64,000 nt of DNA from Mesorhizobium sp. CAU 1732 (GCF_039888675.1 NZ_JBDQQR010000001.1:1612001-1676000), one strand, 5' to 3'. Shown: positions 51,516-60,670, numbered from the stretch's first letter. The notes: a model not told the origin generated them from the sequence alone. Program-made: numbers and translations.

Positions 51516-52703
51516 TCAGATGCCCTCGAAGGCGCGGGCGAGTTGACCCAGCATGTCGACCTCCAGCGCCGTCGCGATATCGTCGCTCGCATCGGGACGC
51601 GAGGCGGTCTTGGCGATGACGACACGGCTTTTCGGGTCCGCCCACAGCCACTGTCCGTGGATGCCGATACAGGCGAAGCTGCCGCGCCCGTCGCCCACGT
51701 CGTACCAGCACGAGCGGTAGCGGCCATTGGCGAACACGGCGGCGAAGTTGCCGTCGACCCAGGCCTGACGGTTTCCGTTGGCGTGGAGATCGGCAATCCA
51801 GTCTGCGGGGACCACCGTCGTGCCGTCGGATGCGCGTCCGCCATCCATCACCAGTTGCCCCAGTCGCGCGAGGTCCGGCGCCGTGATGCAGACGCCGCCC
51901 GCCGCGCGGGCCGTCCCGACGCGATCGACCGTGACATAGGCCGCGCCGCGCGCGCCCATGGGTGCCCAGAGCTTATCCGCGAGATAGCGGTGGTAGCGAA
52001 CGCCGGTCGCGCGCTCGATGACGAGGCCGAGCAGATCGGTGTCGGGCGATGCGTAGTAGAAGCGCTTGCCGTGGTCGTCGCCGCGTTTGGCAAGCGTCGC
52101 GAGAAACCCCTCCATCGTCTCTTGCGTGGAGCCGGCCCGCTCTGGGTTCCACAGCATGGCACGGCGGTAGCGGTCGAAGGCGCCGCCATCGTCGAGATAT
52201 TCTTCGTCGAAATCGAGCGCGACCGTCATGTCGAGCAGGTCCCTGACGCGCGCGTCCGCGTAGCCCGATCCGCGCATGGAGGGCACGTAGGTCGGGATCA
52301 GGGCTTCGGGATCGAGCAGCCCGTCTCCCGCCGCGATGCCGGCAAGCAGGCCGGTCACCGATTTCGAGATCGAGAAGACGACGTGCGGGCGCACGGGATC
52401 GACGCCGTCGGCGACCCAGTCCGCAATGACCGCGCCGTCGCGCATCACAACCAGATGGTCCGTATACGAGCGCTTCATGTGATCGATCGGCGAAATGGCC
52501 GTGCCGTCACGATCGCTGAGGCTGATGCTGCTGAGCGCCGCGGGACCGGGCGAGGGCTCTTCGCTGGCGCGGGGCGGCTGGATGTCCGCCACCGGCACGA
52601 ACTCCGCGACATGCTGGAAACTGTACCGGCTGAAGGGGTGAACGCGCCAGTTTGCGAGCGTGATATCGGCGCGCTGAACGGTTTCGGTCACATAGTCCTC
52701 CAT
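51516..52703 (-). CDS. Serine hydrolase of the beta-lactamase/class C family
   Basis: A 395-residue protein without a clear signal peptide. The catalytic SxxK motif is SISK in VVFSISKSVTGLLAG (about residue 113), and the second-motif Tyr lies in YYASPDTD. Family members include 6-aminohexanoate-dimer hydrolase-like esterases and D-amino-peptidases. The N-terminal 60 residues are not part of the hydrolase core. The start is one of two possible ATG codons; neither has a strong ribosome-binding site. The physiological substrate is unknown. Confidence 0.85.
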   Translation of the reverse strand: MEDYVTETVQRADITLANWRVHPFSRYSFQHVAEFVPVADIQPPRASEEPSPGPAALSSISLSDRDGTAISPIDHMKRSYTDHLVVMRDGAVIADWVADGVDPVRPHVVFSISKSVTGLLAGIAAGDGLLDPEALIPTYVPSMRGSGYADARVRDLLDMTVALDFDEEYLDDGGAFDRYRRAMLWNPERAGSTQETMEGFLATLAKRGDDHGKRFYYASPDTDLLGLVIERATGVRYHRYLADKLWAPMGARGAAYVTVDRVGTARAAGGVCITAPDLARLGQLVMDGGRASDGTTVVPADWIADLHANGNRQAWVDGNFAAVFANGRYRSCWYDVGDGRGSFACIGIHGQWLWADPKSRVVIAKTASRPDASDDIATALEVDMLGQLARAFEGI

Positions 52704-52750
52704 CGGGTTGTCGCGTGCCGCTGATAGGCCGTCGCGCCACCGCCAAGTCA

Positions 52751-52780
52751 ACAAAAAACCCGGCGGTTGCCCGCCGGGTT
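52751..52780 (-). terminator. Rho-independent terminator of the first porin gene
   Basis: On the minus strand AACCCGGCGG, a GCAA loop and CCGCCGGGTT are followed by TTTT, just 22 bp after the porin stop. It also lies downstream of the serine hydrolase start region on the other side, so it ends porin transcripts. Confidence 0.92.
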
Positions 52781-52802
52781 CGTTGGTCCAGGAAGCCTGG
52801 AG

Positions 52803-53861
52803 CTAGAAGGAGCGCTGGAAGCGGACGCGGCCCAGCCAGAAGTCGCTCTGGCCATCGCCGGTCGAGTATACGACTTCAGGCGTGACCGCAAAGCCATCGA
52901 CCGGGGTGAACGGCACGTTGGCAATGAACTGCCATGCGTCCGTGTCGAACCACTGGGCGCTGCCTGCGAGGCCGATCTTCTCGTTCAGTGCAACGCTTGC
53001 ACCAGCGAGGACGGACCACTCGGTCACGTCGCCGTAGGGATCGTAGACGTGGTAGATGCCGGGGGTGTCTTCCGAGCTGTAGAAGCCCTGGAGGGTTGCT
53101 TCGATTTCCGTGCTCGGAACCTTGAAGCGACCGACGGCGCGCGCGCCCCAGGATTCGGCGTCCATGTCGTAACCGGCGATCGCGCCGATCGAGCCCCAAT
53201 CCTTCTCGAAGTTGAAGCCGCCTTCGATGCCGACATCGAACTTGTCGCTGGTCTCGATCTCGACGGCAGCGAGGATGGCCGAGAAGCCGTTCTGGTTGGT
53301 GTAGGTGTAGGAGACCTCACCCGATGCATAATAGGGATAGGCACCCTCGAAGAGTGTCGGGCCTGCGAAGCCAAGGAAGCGCGAATAGGGGTTCTCGGTC
53401 TTGCCGACCAGGAAGGTTCCCGATGCCGTCTCGAGCGAGATGTAGGCGTAGAGCAGGTTGATGCTCGTGAGGCTTCCGATGGTTACGTCGCCCGTGATCG
53501 GATTCTCAAATCCCACGCCGGAGTACCAGTCGAACTCGACTTCGGCATAGCCGGTCAGCGTGCCCCACTCGGTTTCGTTCTTCACCGAGAAGTTCGGTGC
53601 GAAGCGGGCCATCTTCGTGAAGCTGTAGCCGCCATCTACTCCGCCGAACTCGTCGTAGAGCATTTCGTAGCGCATATAGCCGCCGATCTTCAGGCAGTTC
53701 TCCGTGCCCGGGATGTAGAAGTAGCCGGCGCCGTACATGTCGCAGATGCGCACATATTCCATCGGCTCCGGTTCGGCGATGACGATCGCATCCGCCGCGC
53801 GTGCGCTCGAAACAGCGACCAGCGCCGCTGCCGAACCGAGAAGAAGGCCCTTGATGTTCAT
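52803..53861 (-). CDS. Omp2/RopA-type porin, paralogue 1
   Basis: A 352-residue outer-membrane porin with the signal peptide MNIKGLLLGSAAALVAVSSARA and the mature start ADAIVIAEPEPMEYVRICDM. Alternating beta strands of the 16-stranded rhizobial porin family follow, ending in the outer-membrane C-terminal Phe (RVRFQRSF). It is clearly diverged from the two other porins in this window (its middle and C-terminal regions differ), although the first 70 residues are near-identical. GGAGAG precedes the ATG. A perfect terminator follows. Confidence 0.95.
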   Translation of the reverse strand: MNIKGLLLGSAAALVAVSSARAADAIVIAEPEPMEYVRICDMYGAGYFYIPGTENCLKIGGYMRYEMLYDEFGGVDGGYSFTKMARFAPNFSVKNETEWGTLTGYAEVEFDWYSGVGFENPITGDVTIGSLTSINLLYAYISLETASGTFLVGKTENPYSRFLGFAGPTLFEGAYPYYASGEVSYTYTNQNGFSAILAAVEIETSDKFDVGIEGGFNFEKDWGSIGAIAGYDMDAESWGARAVGRFKVPSTEIEATLQGFYSSEDTPGIYHVYDPYGDVTEWSVLAGASVALNEKIGLAGSAQWFDTDAWQFIANVPFTPVDGFAVTPEVVYSTGDGQSDFWLGRVRFQRSF

Positions 53862-54267
53862 TCTGAATCTCTCCGATGAAACCATGATCAGCATGGGCCG
53901 CCCCGGCCGGTTCCGCGCTTGGGAAGAGTGCGATACGGAAGCCTTTGTGTCCCGACCGAATCTTTCCGGGATTTGCCGGCTTCATTCAATCGAATTTGCA
54001 TGCCCAACCCGCCGGTTTCAGCGCGCGGGAAGCCGACTGTGTCGAAAATGTTACGAGTGTGTGATGATTTTTTGTGCATTGCGCGGTCGCTGCATCGATT
54101 AAAACGTTTTCGCACCAAATGCGCCCGCTGGCGGATAGGTGTATGCTGGCCTCGATAACGGCTGCTTTGCCTCTTCAATCAACGAATCCAAGGCATGCAC
54201 TTGACGCTTCTTTAAGCTGACAGGGCCAAAATCGGCCGATAGAGGACTCTCGAAAGAGCCTGCCACA
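53862..54267. other. Divergent intergenic region between porin 1 and the GGDEF-EAL gene
   Basis: No gene or RNA is recognised. It is more AT-rich than the neighbours around 54040-54115 (runs such as GATTTTTTGTG and ATTAAAACGTTTTCG) and must carry the promoters of both flanking genes. Confidence 0.4.
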
Positions 54268-56121
54268 ATGCAGACGAGCCGCATCGCTGCTCTCTTGAAC
54301 GCACTGCAAGGCGAGATCCTCGGGATGATCGCCTATGGCGACCCTGTCGCCAGGATCGCGGACCTGATCTGTCGAAGGGTGGGCGAGACTCAAAACGGCG
54401 TCATCTGCTCGATCCTGGGCGTCGATCCGGAGGGACGGCTGCGGCCGCTGGCGGCGCCCTTCCTGCCGCGCGCCTACTCTCGTGCGCTCGATGGGCTGCC
54501 GATCGGGCCGAATGTCGGTTCATGCGGCACCGCAGCCTTCAGGGGCGAGCCGGTCGAAGTCCACGACATCGAGACCGATCCGCTTTGGGACGACTACAGA
54601 CATCTCGCTTTGCCGCCGGGTCTCAAGGCGTGCTGGTCGAGCCCGATCAAGGCGCGGGACGGCAACGTGGTCGGCACGTTCGCATTCTATTACGACACGC
54701 GGCGCGGTCCCGACTCATTCGATCGCGAGATCGTGGCGCATTGCACGCAACTCTGCGCGATCGCGATCGAGCACCAGCAACTCTTCGCGCAACTGCACAA
54801 GGTCGCCTATCTGGACGCGCTGACGAAGCTTCCGAACCGCGCGAGCTTCAATCTCAGGCTCAACCAGCTCACCCGGCTCGATCGACCGTTCGGCCTGCTC
54901 GTGGCAGACCTCGACCATGTCAAATCCACAAACGACATGCTCGGCCACGAGGCGGGTGACGCGCTGATCAGGGCGGTCTCGCGCCGACTGCTGGAGTTCG
55001 GTGCGGACATGGAAGCCTATCGCCTCGGCGGAGACGAATTCGGGCTGATCCTGCGCAATTGCGCCTCGGGGGTCGATCTCGCGCGCATGGCGGACGAGTT
55101 GATCCGCAACATGGAGATTCCCGTCCAGCATCTGGAGCACGCGATCCCGGCCTATGTCACCGTGGGTGGTGCGCTCTTCGAGCCGGGGGCGATGGATGCG
55201 GATACGCTGCTGCAGAATGCCGACTTCGCCCTTTATCATGGCAAGGCCACGAACCGTGGCGGTTTCGCTGCGTTTCACCAGGGGATGCGCACCTCGATCA
55301 CGCACCGCATGGCCGTCATAACCCGCGTCGGCGACGCGCTGGCCGCTGGGCGGGTCTATCCCTACTATCAGCCCATCGTGAGGATCGACACCGGCGAGAT
55401 CATCGGCCTCGAAGCCTTGGCCCGGATCGAAGAGACGGACGGATCGCTCCACGCGGCGGGAGAGTTCGAGGAGGCGTTCAGCGACCCGAGGCTCGCCTAT
55501 GCGATTACCGGCAGGATGCTGGAGCAAGTGGCGCTCGATGTGCGTCACTGGCTCGATCTGGGCATCGCGTACCAGCATGTCGGGTTCAACGTGACGACCG
55601 CGGACTTCCAGCGCGGCGATCTGGTGACACGTCTGGGCGAGGCGTTCGCGGCCGCGGGCGTGCCTCTGAAACACTTCATCCTGGAGGTAAACGAGGCGGT
55701 CTTCATGGGCAGCGGCGACAGTTTCGTAGCCGAGGCCGTCAGCGAGTTGCGAAGGCAGGGGCTTCGCGTCGCGCTCGACGATTTCGGCACCGGCTACGCC
55801 TCGATGACCCACCTGCTCGACTTTCCCGTCGACATCGTCAAGATCGACAAATCATTCGTCTCACGGCTCATGAATGACGAGCGAAGCGCCATCATCGTGG
55901 AATCGCTGATTGCGATGTCCGGAAAGCTCGACATGCGTGTCGTGGCGGAGGGCGTCGAGACCGAGGAGCAGGCCGAGAGGCTGCTGGCGATGGGATGCCG
56001 GCTGGGGCAGGGTTTCTACTATTCGCGGCCGGTTACGGCTGCGGATGCGAGCGAACTCCTCATGAGCTTCGCGCAGGGACGCGACGGCAAGTCACTGAAA
56101 ACGCGCCGGACCGACGCCTGA
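54268..56121 (+). CDS. GAF-GGDEF-EAL cyclic di-GMP protein
   Basis: A 617-residue cytoplasmic protein: GAF sensor domain (about residues 20-165), GGDEF cyclase domain (about 180-335) with an intact GGDEF motif at 254-258, and an EAL phosphodiesterase domain (about 350-600) with EAL at 382-384 and the DDFGTGYAS and KIDKSFV segments. Both active sites look intact, so it could make or break cyclic di-GMP depending on the GAF ligand. There are no membrane helices. It sits between porin 1 and tRNA-Ser, with no obvious partner. Confidence 0.94.
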   Translation: MQTSRIAALLNALQGEILGMIAYGDPVARIADLICRRVGETQNGVICSILGVDPEGRLRPLAAPFLPRAYSRALDGLPIGPNVGSCGTAAFRGEPVEVHDIETDPLWDDYRHLALPPGLKACWSSPIKARDGNVVGTFAFYYDTRRGPDSFDREIVAHCTQLCAIAIEHQQLFAQLHKVAYLDALTKLPNRASFNLRLNQLTRLDRPFGLLVADLDHVKSTNDMLGHEAGDALIRAVSRRLLEFGADMEAYRLGGDEFGLILRNCASGVDLARMADELIRNMEIPVQHLEHAIPAYVTVGGALFEPGAMDADTLLQNADFALYHGKATNRGGFAAFHQGMRTSITHRMAVITRVGDALAAGRVYPYYQPIVRIDTGEIIGLEALARIEETDGSLHAAGEFEEAFSDPRLAYAITGRMLEQVALDVRHWLDLGIAYQHVGFNVTTADFQRGDLVTRLGEAFAAAGVPLKHFILEVNEAVFMGSGDSFVAEAVSELRRQGLRVALDDFGTGYASMTHLLDFPVDIVKIDKSFVSRLMNDERSAIIVESLIAMSGKLDMRVVAEGVETEEQAERLLAMGCRLGQGFYYSRPVTAADASELLMSFAQGRDGKSLKTRRTDA

Positions 56122-56327
56122 ACCAGGGCCCTCGCGTACCGCGCCGATGTGGGGGCGCCCATAGCGCTATACGGAACCGTTCGCGCCCGTAATCCACGTT
56201 TGCCGGGTCGTTTCGTAGCCGGCATGACGACGTACGCGACGTGCGGAGACCGTGGGACGCAGATTCTGCACGTGAACGTCAGTGGCTTGTTGATTGTGCG
56301 CGACATTTTCTTTATCGAGCGGGCAAC

Positions 56328-56418
56328 GGAGAGGTGGCCGAGTGGTCGAAGGCGCTCCCCTGCTAAGGGAGTAGGGCTCAAAAGGCTCTCGTGGGTTCGA
56401 ATCCCATCCTCTCCGCCA
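56328..56418 (+). tRNA. tRNA-Ser (GCT)
   Basis: Acceptor arm GGAGAGG pairs with CCTCTCC, followed by discriminator G and an encoded CCA. The anticodon loop in CCCCTGCTAAGGGAG carries GCT. A long variable arm (AGGGCTCAAAAGGCTCT) and the T-loop GTTCGAATC are typical of serine tRNA. A phage-type integrase gene lies about 320 bp downstream, and serine tRNA genes are frequent attachment sites. Confidence 0.97.
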
Positions 56419-56735
56419 TCTGCCGCAGATCGCTGCCCACCCATCACGTGCCATAGCGGCCCGCCGATTCCGCGCTCAGCTTGATGGTCTGGCCGGAATT
56501 ACGACTGATTCAGAGCAAAACGCGGATCCGACCTCTTCCAAGACGTTCGTTGGACGTGATCGCGCTGCTGCAGGCCGGACGTTGATCGCGTCCAGAATTC
56601 GCCGCCGACGGAAACGGGCTTGATTTGGCGCGGGCGACCGATCTCACGAGCGGCAGCGCTGCCGGGCAACCTACCGGCAAGTGCAGCGTCCGGGCGTGCT
56701 TGGCGGCGGCTCCACCGCAAAAAGGACTTTGGGAC
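56419..56735. other. Gene-free stretch between tRNA-Ser and the integrase
   Basis: No gene is supported here. Open frames on both strands show no domain. If the integrase once used this tRNA, an attachment site copy would be expected at the far end of the element, but no repeat of the tRNA 3' end is visible up to 57.95 kb. Confidence 0.4.
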
Positions 56736-57707
56736 CTACCCGGCCACCGCCTCGACGCGACGCGCACGCTTCTCGGTGCGCTTGCATGCCTGGTCCTCGA
56801 GAATCACGACGCAACTGTCGAGGTCGTGCGTGGCGAGATGCGCATAGCGCATGGTCATCTGAAGTGTCTGGTGACCCAGCCACATCTGCACGCGTCGAAT
56901 GTCGATCCCGCCTTGCACCAGCCTCGAGGCGCATGTGTGGCGCAGGACGTGTGGAACGACGTCCTTGTCGTCGCCCAATCCGACGTTGTCCTTGGCGAGA
57001 TTCCACGCAGCGCGATACTTGTATTGCCTGAGATGGCGAAACGGCCCCTGGGTTCTGTTGCGCTGCAGGACGAGGGCGTCCTGCGCGCGCTGAGTGAGGG
57101 GTACGGTCCGGCTGCGGTTCGACTTCGTCAGCCAGAACGTTGCGCGGCCATTGGCGACGTCGCTCCAGCGCAACCCGACGGCCTCGCCGAGGCGCGCGCC
57201 GGTGTCCACCAGAAAGATGCTCAAGGCCTTGTACTCGCTCGAGAGCAGGCCGAGCGCGGTGAACAGCGCCAGTTCTTCGTCCCGCGTCAGAAAGCGAATC
57301 CGGCCGGCCCGCTCTTTCTGGCGACGAAAGTCAGGCAGATTATGGATATCCCCCATCTTGCACGCCTTCCGCAGCAATTTGCTGAGCGCCGCCATCTTTC
57401 GATTGATGGTGGCGTTGCTGTTGCCGCGTTCGCGCAGTTTTCCGATGAGGAAGTCGATGTCCTGGTCTGAAAAGGCGCTCTGCTTTTTGCCGAGCCGGAT
57501 TTCATCCAGTTCACGTATGAATGAGGTGACGTTGTATTTGTGACTGCCGTGATCCCAGAGCAGGTCTTTGTACTTGGTATACAGATCAGATAGCGAAAAT
57601 TCCTCGACGACCGAGAAAGACCCCAATGAATACGAGAATTCGTAAGCGGGGAACTGCGCGTTCTGCGACGCGTCATCCTCCCGCTCCAGGAAAGACCTGG
57701 CCGGCAT
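56736..57707 (-). CDS. Tyrosine recombinase (site-specific integrase)
   Basis: A 323-residue integrase with a SAM-like core-binding domain (about residues 40-120) and a C-terminal catalytic domain. The catalytic residues are visible: Arg in TGARLGEAVGLRW, His and Arg in HVLRHTCASRL, His in LGHQTL and the nucleophile Tyr in MTMRYAHL. A strong Shine-Dalgarno (AAGGGGGGA) precedes the start. The C-terminal 30 residues are unusually basic (ACKRTEKRARRVEAV). It points toward tRNA-Ser and has no excisionase, relaxase or phage genes beside it, so it may be the last remnant of an integrated element. Confidence 0.92.
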   Translation of the reverse strand: MPARSFLEREDDASQNAQFPAYEFSYSLGSFSVVEEFSLSDLYTKYKDLLWDHGSHKYNVTSFIRELDEIRLGKKQSAFSDQDIDFLIGKLRERGNSNATINRKMAALSKLLRKACKMGDIHNLPDFRRQKERAGRIRFLTRDEELALFTALGLLSSEYKALSIFLVDTGARLGEAVGLRWSDVANGRATFWLTKSNRSRTVPLTQRAQDALVLQRNRTQGPFRHLRQYKYRAAWNLAKDNVGLGDDKDVVPHVLRHTCASRLVQGGIDIRRVQMWLGHQTLQMTMRYAHLATHDLDSCVVILEDQACKRTEKRARRVEAVAG

Positions 57708-57723
57708 GTTATTCCCCCCTTAA

Positions 57724-57744
57724 ATCGTGAGTATTGCTCACGAT
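57724..57744. promoter_or_regulatory. Perfect palindrome upstream of the integrase
   Basis: ATCGTGAG-TATTG-CTCACGAT has 8-bp arms and lies 17 bp before the integrase start. It may be an operator or arm-type recombinase binding site; the sequence alone cannot decide. Confidence 0.5.
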
Positions 57745-57892
57745 CTCCCCACCGAAACAATGAGTGCATATTAGAGGGATTGCAAGTGTCTCGAACGTCA
57801 TTTGGGCGGACTCTTCAAATTTTCGTTATCGATTCCCCCATTTCATTTCCCATCGGGAAAGCATGCCCCCGCAGCTTCCCATTCGCTTGCAA

Positions 57893-57927
57893 AACGGCCC
57901 GACTACGTTTTCGGTGGTCGGGCCGTT
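57893..57927 (-). terminator. Terminator of porin 2
   Basis: AACGGCCCGAC and GTCGGGCCGTT form an 11-bp stem about 23 bp after the porin stop (minus strand), followed by TTGC. It also borders the integrase side. Confidence 0.75.
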
Positions 57928-57949
57928 CGTTTCTTATCCGTTCGACGCC

Positions 57950-58990
57950 TTAGAAGCTGCGGTCGAAGCGGAGGGCTGCACGCCAGTTGCTGTCGTCGAA
58001 GCCAGCCGGAGCATCGGTCTTCGTGTACTGGATTTCCGGACGGATACGCAGGCCGGAAACCGGACGCCAGTCGAGGCCACCGGTAAGCTGCCAGGTGTCG
58101 TCGAATGCGTTCTCGTCGTCGAACCACTGAACGGCAGCCGCAACAGCGAGCTTCTCGTTCACGTTAGCCTTCGCATAGGCGAGGACCGAGATTTCCGACA
58201 CGCCGCCGAACGGGTTGTCGATCGCGTAGATGCTGTCGCCGCTGCTGTAGTAGGCGTGAGCGCCGACCGAGAAGAGGCCGAACGTTGCGTTCACGACAGC
58301 CTTTGCGCCCCACTCTTCGGTGAAGGTGTCATAACCGGCCATGGCGCCGACGGAGCCCCAGCCCTGCGTGAAGTTCACGCCGCCTTCGACGCCAACGTCG
58401 AACTTGTTGCTGTTGGCAATCTCGACAGCAGCGATGACAGCCGAGAAGCCGTTGCCGCCGTTGAAGGTGTAGGAAATTTCACCCGAGTTGTTGAAGCCGT
58501 AGGAGCCATCGAACGGGCCGAATGGCGAGCCGTAGCCGAGGAAGCGAGCGTATGGGGTGTCGCCCTTACCGATGCGGAAGGTGCCCATGGCCTGCTGCAA
58601 CTCGATGAACGCATGGTTCACTTCGGTGACGGTCGACGGAACAAGACCCGAGAACCAGTTGAAACGGATTTCGGCGAAGCCGCGCAGCGTGCCCCACTCG
58701 GTCTCGGTGCGGACGTCGAAGGTCGGAGCGAAACGCGCCTGCTTCGTGAAGCTGTAGCTGTCCGCGCCCGCGCCGTCTTCGTTGTAGTTCATCTGGTAAC
58801 GGATGTAGCCGCCGATCTTCAGGCAGTTCTCGGTACCCGGGATGTAGAAGAAGCCTGCACCGTACATGTCGCAGATGCGGACGTATTCCATTGGCTCCGG
58901 CTCAGCGATCACGATCGCATCGGCAGCGCGGGCGCCGGTTGCAGCGACGAGAGCCGCTGCGGAGCCGAGAAGAAGGCTCTTGATGTTCAT
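57950..58990 (-). CDS. Omp2/RopA-type porin, paralogue 2 (divergent pair member)
   Basis: A 346-residue porin with signal peptide MNIKSLLLGSAAALVAATGA and mature ADAIVIAEPEPMEYVRICDM, ending in the C-terminal Phe of LRFDRSF. Its first 195 coding bases and 18 bp of leader are identical, in inverted orientation, to those of the divergent porin 3. Strand-to-strand similarity stays high up to the extracellular loops, where the two differ. GGAGG precedes the ATG. The pair recalls Brucella omp2a/omp2b, linked divergent porin genes subject to gene conversion. Confidence 0.95.
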   Translation of the reverse strand: MNIKSLLLGSAAALVAATGARAADAIVIAEPEPMEYVRICDMYGAGFFYIPGTENCLKIGGYIRYQMNYNEDGAGADSYSFTKQARFAPTFDVRTETEWGTLRGFAEIRFNWFSGLVPSTVTEVNHAFIELQQAMGTFRIGKGDTPYARFLGYGSPFGPFDGSYGFNNSGEISYTFNGGNGFSAVIAAVEIANSNKFDVGVEGGVNFTQGWGSVGAMAGYDTFTEEWGAKAVVNATFGLFSVGAHAYYSSGDSIYAIDNPFGGVSEISVLAYAKANVNEKLAVAAAVQWFDDENAFDDTWQLTGGLDWRPVSGLRIRPEIQYTKTDAPAGFDDSNWRAALRFDRSF

Positions 58991-59008
58991 TTTCTGACCT
59001 CCAGTCAA
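58796..59008 (-). repeat. Inverted repeat arm A over the porin 2 5' end
   Basis: A 213-bp sequence identical base for base to arm B (59569-59781) in opposite orientation: from TTGACTGGAGGTCAGAAA through codon 65 of the porin, after which the two genes differ. The start of the shared piece includes the ribosome-binding site. Confidence 0.95.
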
Positions 59009-59568
59009 GAAAATGAAGGGGCCCGTTAAGGTGCTGATTTCTTTGCGGTATCGATTCTGGGCGGTTCTTTCCGGCGTCAGCTCGGCGACGCGCGGCAGGC
59101 CGCTCTATGCGCCGACCGAGCCGATTTGGCCCCAGGGCGCGGCGGCTGGCGGCAATGCTTTTGTCGCTCTTTAGAGGCACGGCAGTGTCCAGTAGCCGCC
59201 GATCTGACGGCCTGATCGGCCTCTCGACCCGGTCTCACTGATTCCGAGGTGCATTCTCGCAACGGGAATCACAGCCTGGTGTGGTTGACGGCCCAAATCG
59301 GGCCGCGAGGCGCTGTTTCGGGCGCGGCCAGACCCCCGTTCGTTAATGGAAGCTTACCGCGACCCTCCAAATCGTGTCATTTGTGCAACAGGGATTTTGG
59401 ATCGAATGCCGAATGTGTCCATAGATAGGCAATCCTTGTTGAACGGCGCGGCGCGATGCGTATGGTCGTCTTCGAAGAGGGAGCGCGGTGCGCATCTTTT
59501 TCGAAATTGGGGATGGGGCAGGGAAAGCTGTCCTTCAGCCAAAAAAGCCCAGACCCGTTTTTTAACTT
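59009..59568. other. Spacer between the porin inverted repeats
   Basis: This 560-bp gene-free spacer holds the promoters and leaders of both divergent porins. No gene is supported on either strand. Recombination between the flanking inverted repeats would flip precisely this piece and exchange the promoters of the two porins. Confidence 0.5.
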
Positions 59569-59781
59569 TTGACTGGAGGTCAGAAAATGAACATCAAGAG
59601 CCTTCTTCTCGGCTCCGCAGCGGCTCTCGTCGCTGCAACCGGCGCCCGCGCTGCCGATGCGATCGTGATCGCTGAGCCGGAGCCAATGGAATACGTCCGC
59701 ATCTGCGACATGTACGGTGCAGGCTTCTTCTACATCCCGGGTACCGAGAACTGCCTGAAGATCGGCGGCTACATCCGTTAC
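59569..59781 (+). repeat. Inverted repeat arm B over the porin 3 5' end
   Basis: Identical base for base to arm A (58796-59008) in opposite orientation. Identity stops after the codons for GGYIRY, where porin 3 reads EMRYS and porin 2 reads QMNYN. Confidence 0.95.
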
Positions 59782-60648
59782 GAAATGCGCTACTCGGATT
59801 GGGGTGCTGCTGAGGACGGCGGTGATCGCTTCACGAAGTTCGCTCGTTTCGCTCCGACCTTCGACGTCCGTAACGAGACCGAGTGGGGCACGCTGCGCGG
59901 CTTCGCTGAGCTCCGCATCAACTGGGCTTCGGGCTTTGGCGGTTCGACCACCGCGATCCAGCTCAACCATGCGTTCATCGAACTGCAGCAGGCTATGGGC
60001 ACCTTCCGCATTGGTAAGGGCGACACCCCGTACTCGCGCTTCCTCGGCTACGGCTCGCCGTTCGGCCCGTTCGATGCCGATTACGGCTTCCGCAACTCGG
60101 GTGAAGTCTCCTACACCTTCAACGGCGGAAACGGCTTCTCGGCTGTCGTCGCTGCTGTCGAGATCGACTACACCGACCAGTTCGAAGTTGGCGTCGAAGG
60201 CGGCGTGAACTTCACGCAGGGCTGGGGCAATGTCGGCGCCATGGTTGGCTATGACACGTTCGCTGACGAGTTCGGTGCGAAGCTTGCCGTCAACGGCAAC
60301 CTCGGCATCGTCGCTCTCGGCGGCCAGGTGTTCTACAGCAGCGGTGCTGGCTCCTGGTACCGCGTTGGCAAGGACGCTCTGTTCGCGAACGACTCCGAGT
60401 TCTCGGCTCTCGTCTATGCCAAGGCTAACGTGACCGAAAAGCTCGCTATTGCTGGTGCGTTCCAGTGGTACGACACCGAGTACAACGCCGGTGCCGACGG
60501 CTCATGGGAAGTGACCGCCGGTCTCGACTGGCGTCCGGTCACCGGCCTGCGTATCCGTCCGGAAATCCAGTACGGCAAGGTTGACTTCGTCGGTGGTGGC
60601 GATGATGACCGCATCCGTTCGACCATCCGTTTCGACCGCAGCTTCTAA
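59587..60648 (+). CDS. Omp2/RopA-type porin, paralogue 3 (divergent pair member)
   Basis: A 353-residue porin with the same signal peptide and mature start as porin 2, ending TIRFDRSF. It shares with porin 2 the interior segments NHAFIELQQAMGTFRIGKGD and LGYGSPFGPFDADYGFRNSG, and differs in external loops (for example a GSWYRVGKDALFANDSEF region). GGAGG precedes the ATG. A strong terminator follows. It probably encodes a major general porin; codon use is strongly biased toward C/T-ending common codons, as expected of a highly expressed gene. Confidence 0.95.
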   Translation: MNIKSLLLGSAAALVAATGARAADAIVIAEPEPMEYVRICDMYGAGFFYIPGTENCLKIGGYIRYEMRYSDWGAAEDGGDRFTKFARFAPTFDVRNETEWGTLRGFAELRINWASGFGGSTTAIQLNHAFIELQQAMGTFRIGKGDTPYSRFLGYGSPFGPFDADYGFRNSGEVSYTFNGGNGFSAVVAAVEIDYTDQFEVGVEGGVNFTQGWGNVGAMVGYDTFADEFGAKLAVNGNLGIVALGGQVFYSSGAGSWYRVGKDALFANDSEFSALVYAKANVTEKLAIAGAFQWYDTEYNAGADGSWEVTAGLDWRPVTGLRIRPEIQYGKVDFVGGGDDDRIRSTIRFDRSF

Positions 60649-60670
60649 TAAGCTGACGGCTTGAACGACG

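Noticed and set aside
52757..52780. Terminator assigned to the serine hydrolase
   Set aside because: The hairpin lies upstream of the hydrolase start, not after its stop; the T run is on the strand that ends porin 1.
56419..57950. Attachment-site repeat of the tRNA-Ser 3' end
   Set aside because: I looked for GTTCGAATCCCATCCTCTCC again on the far side of the integrase and did not see it in the window.
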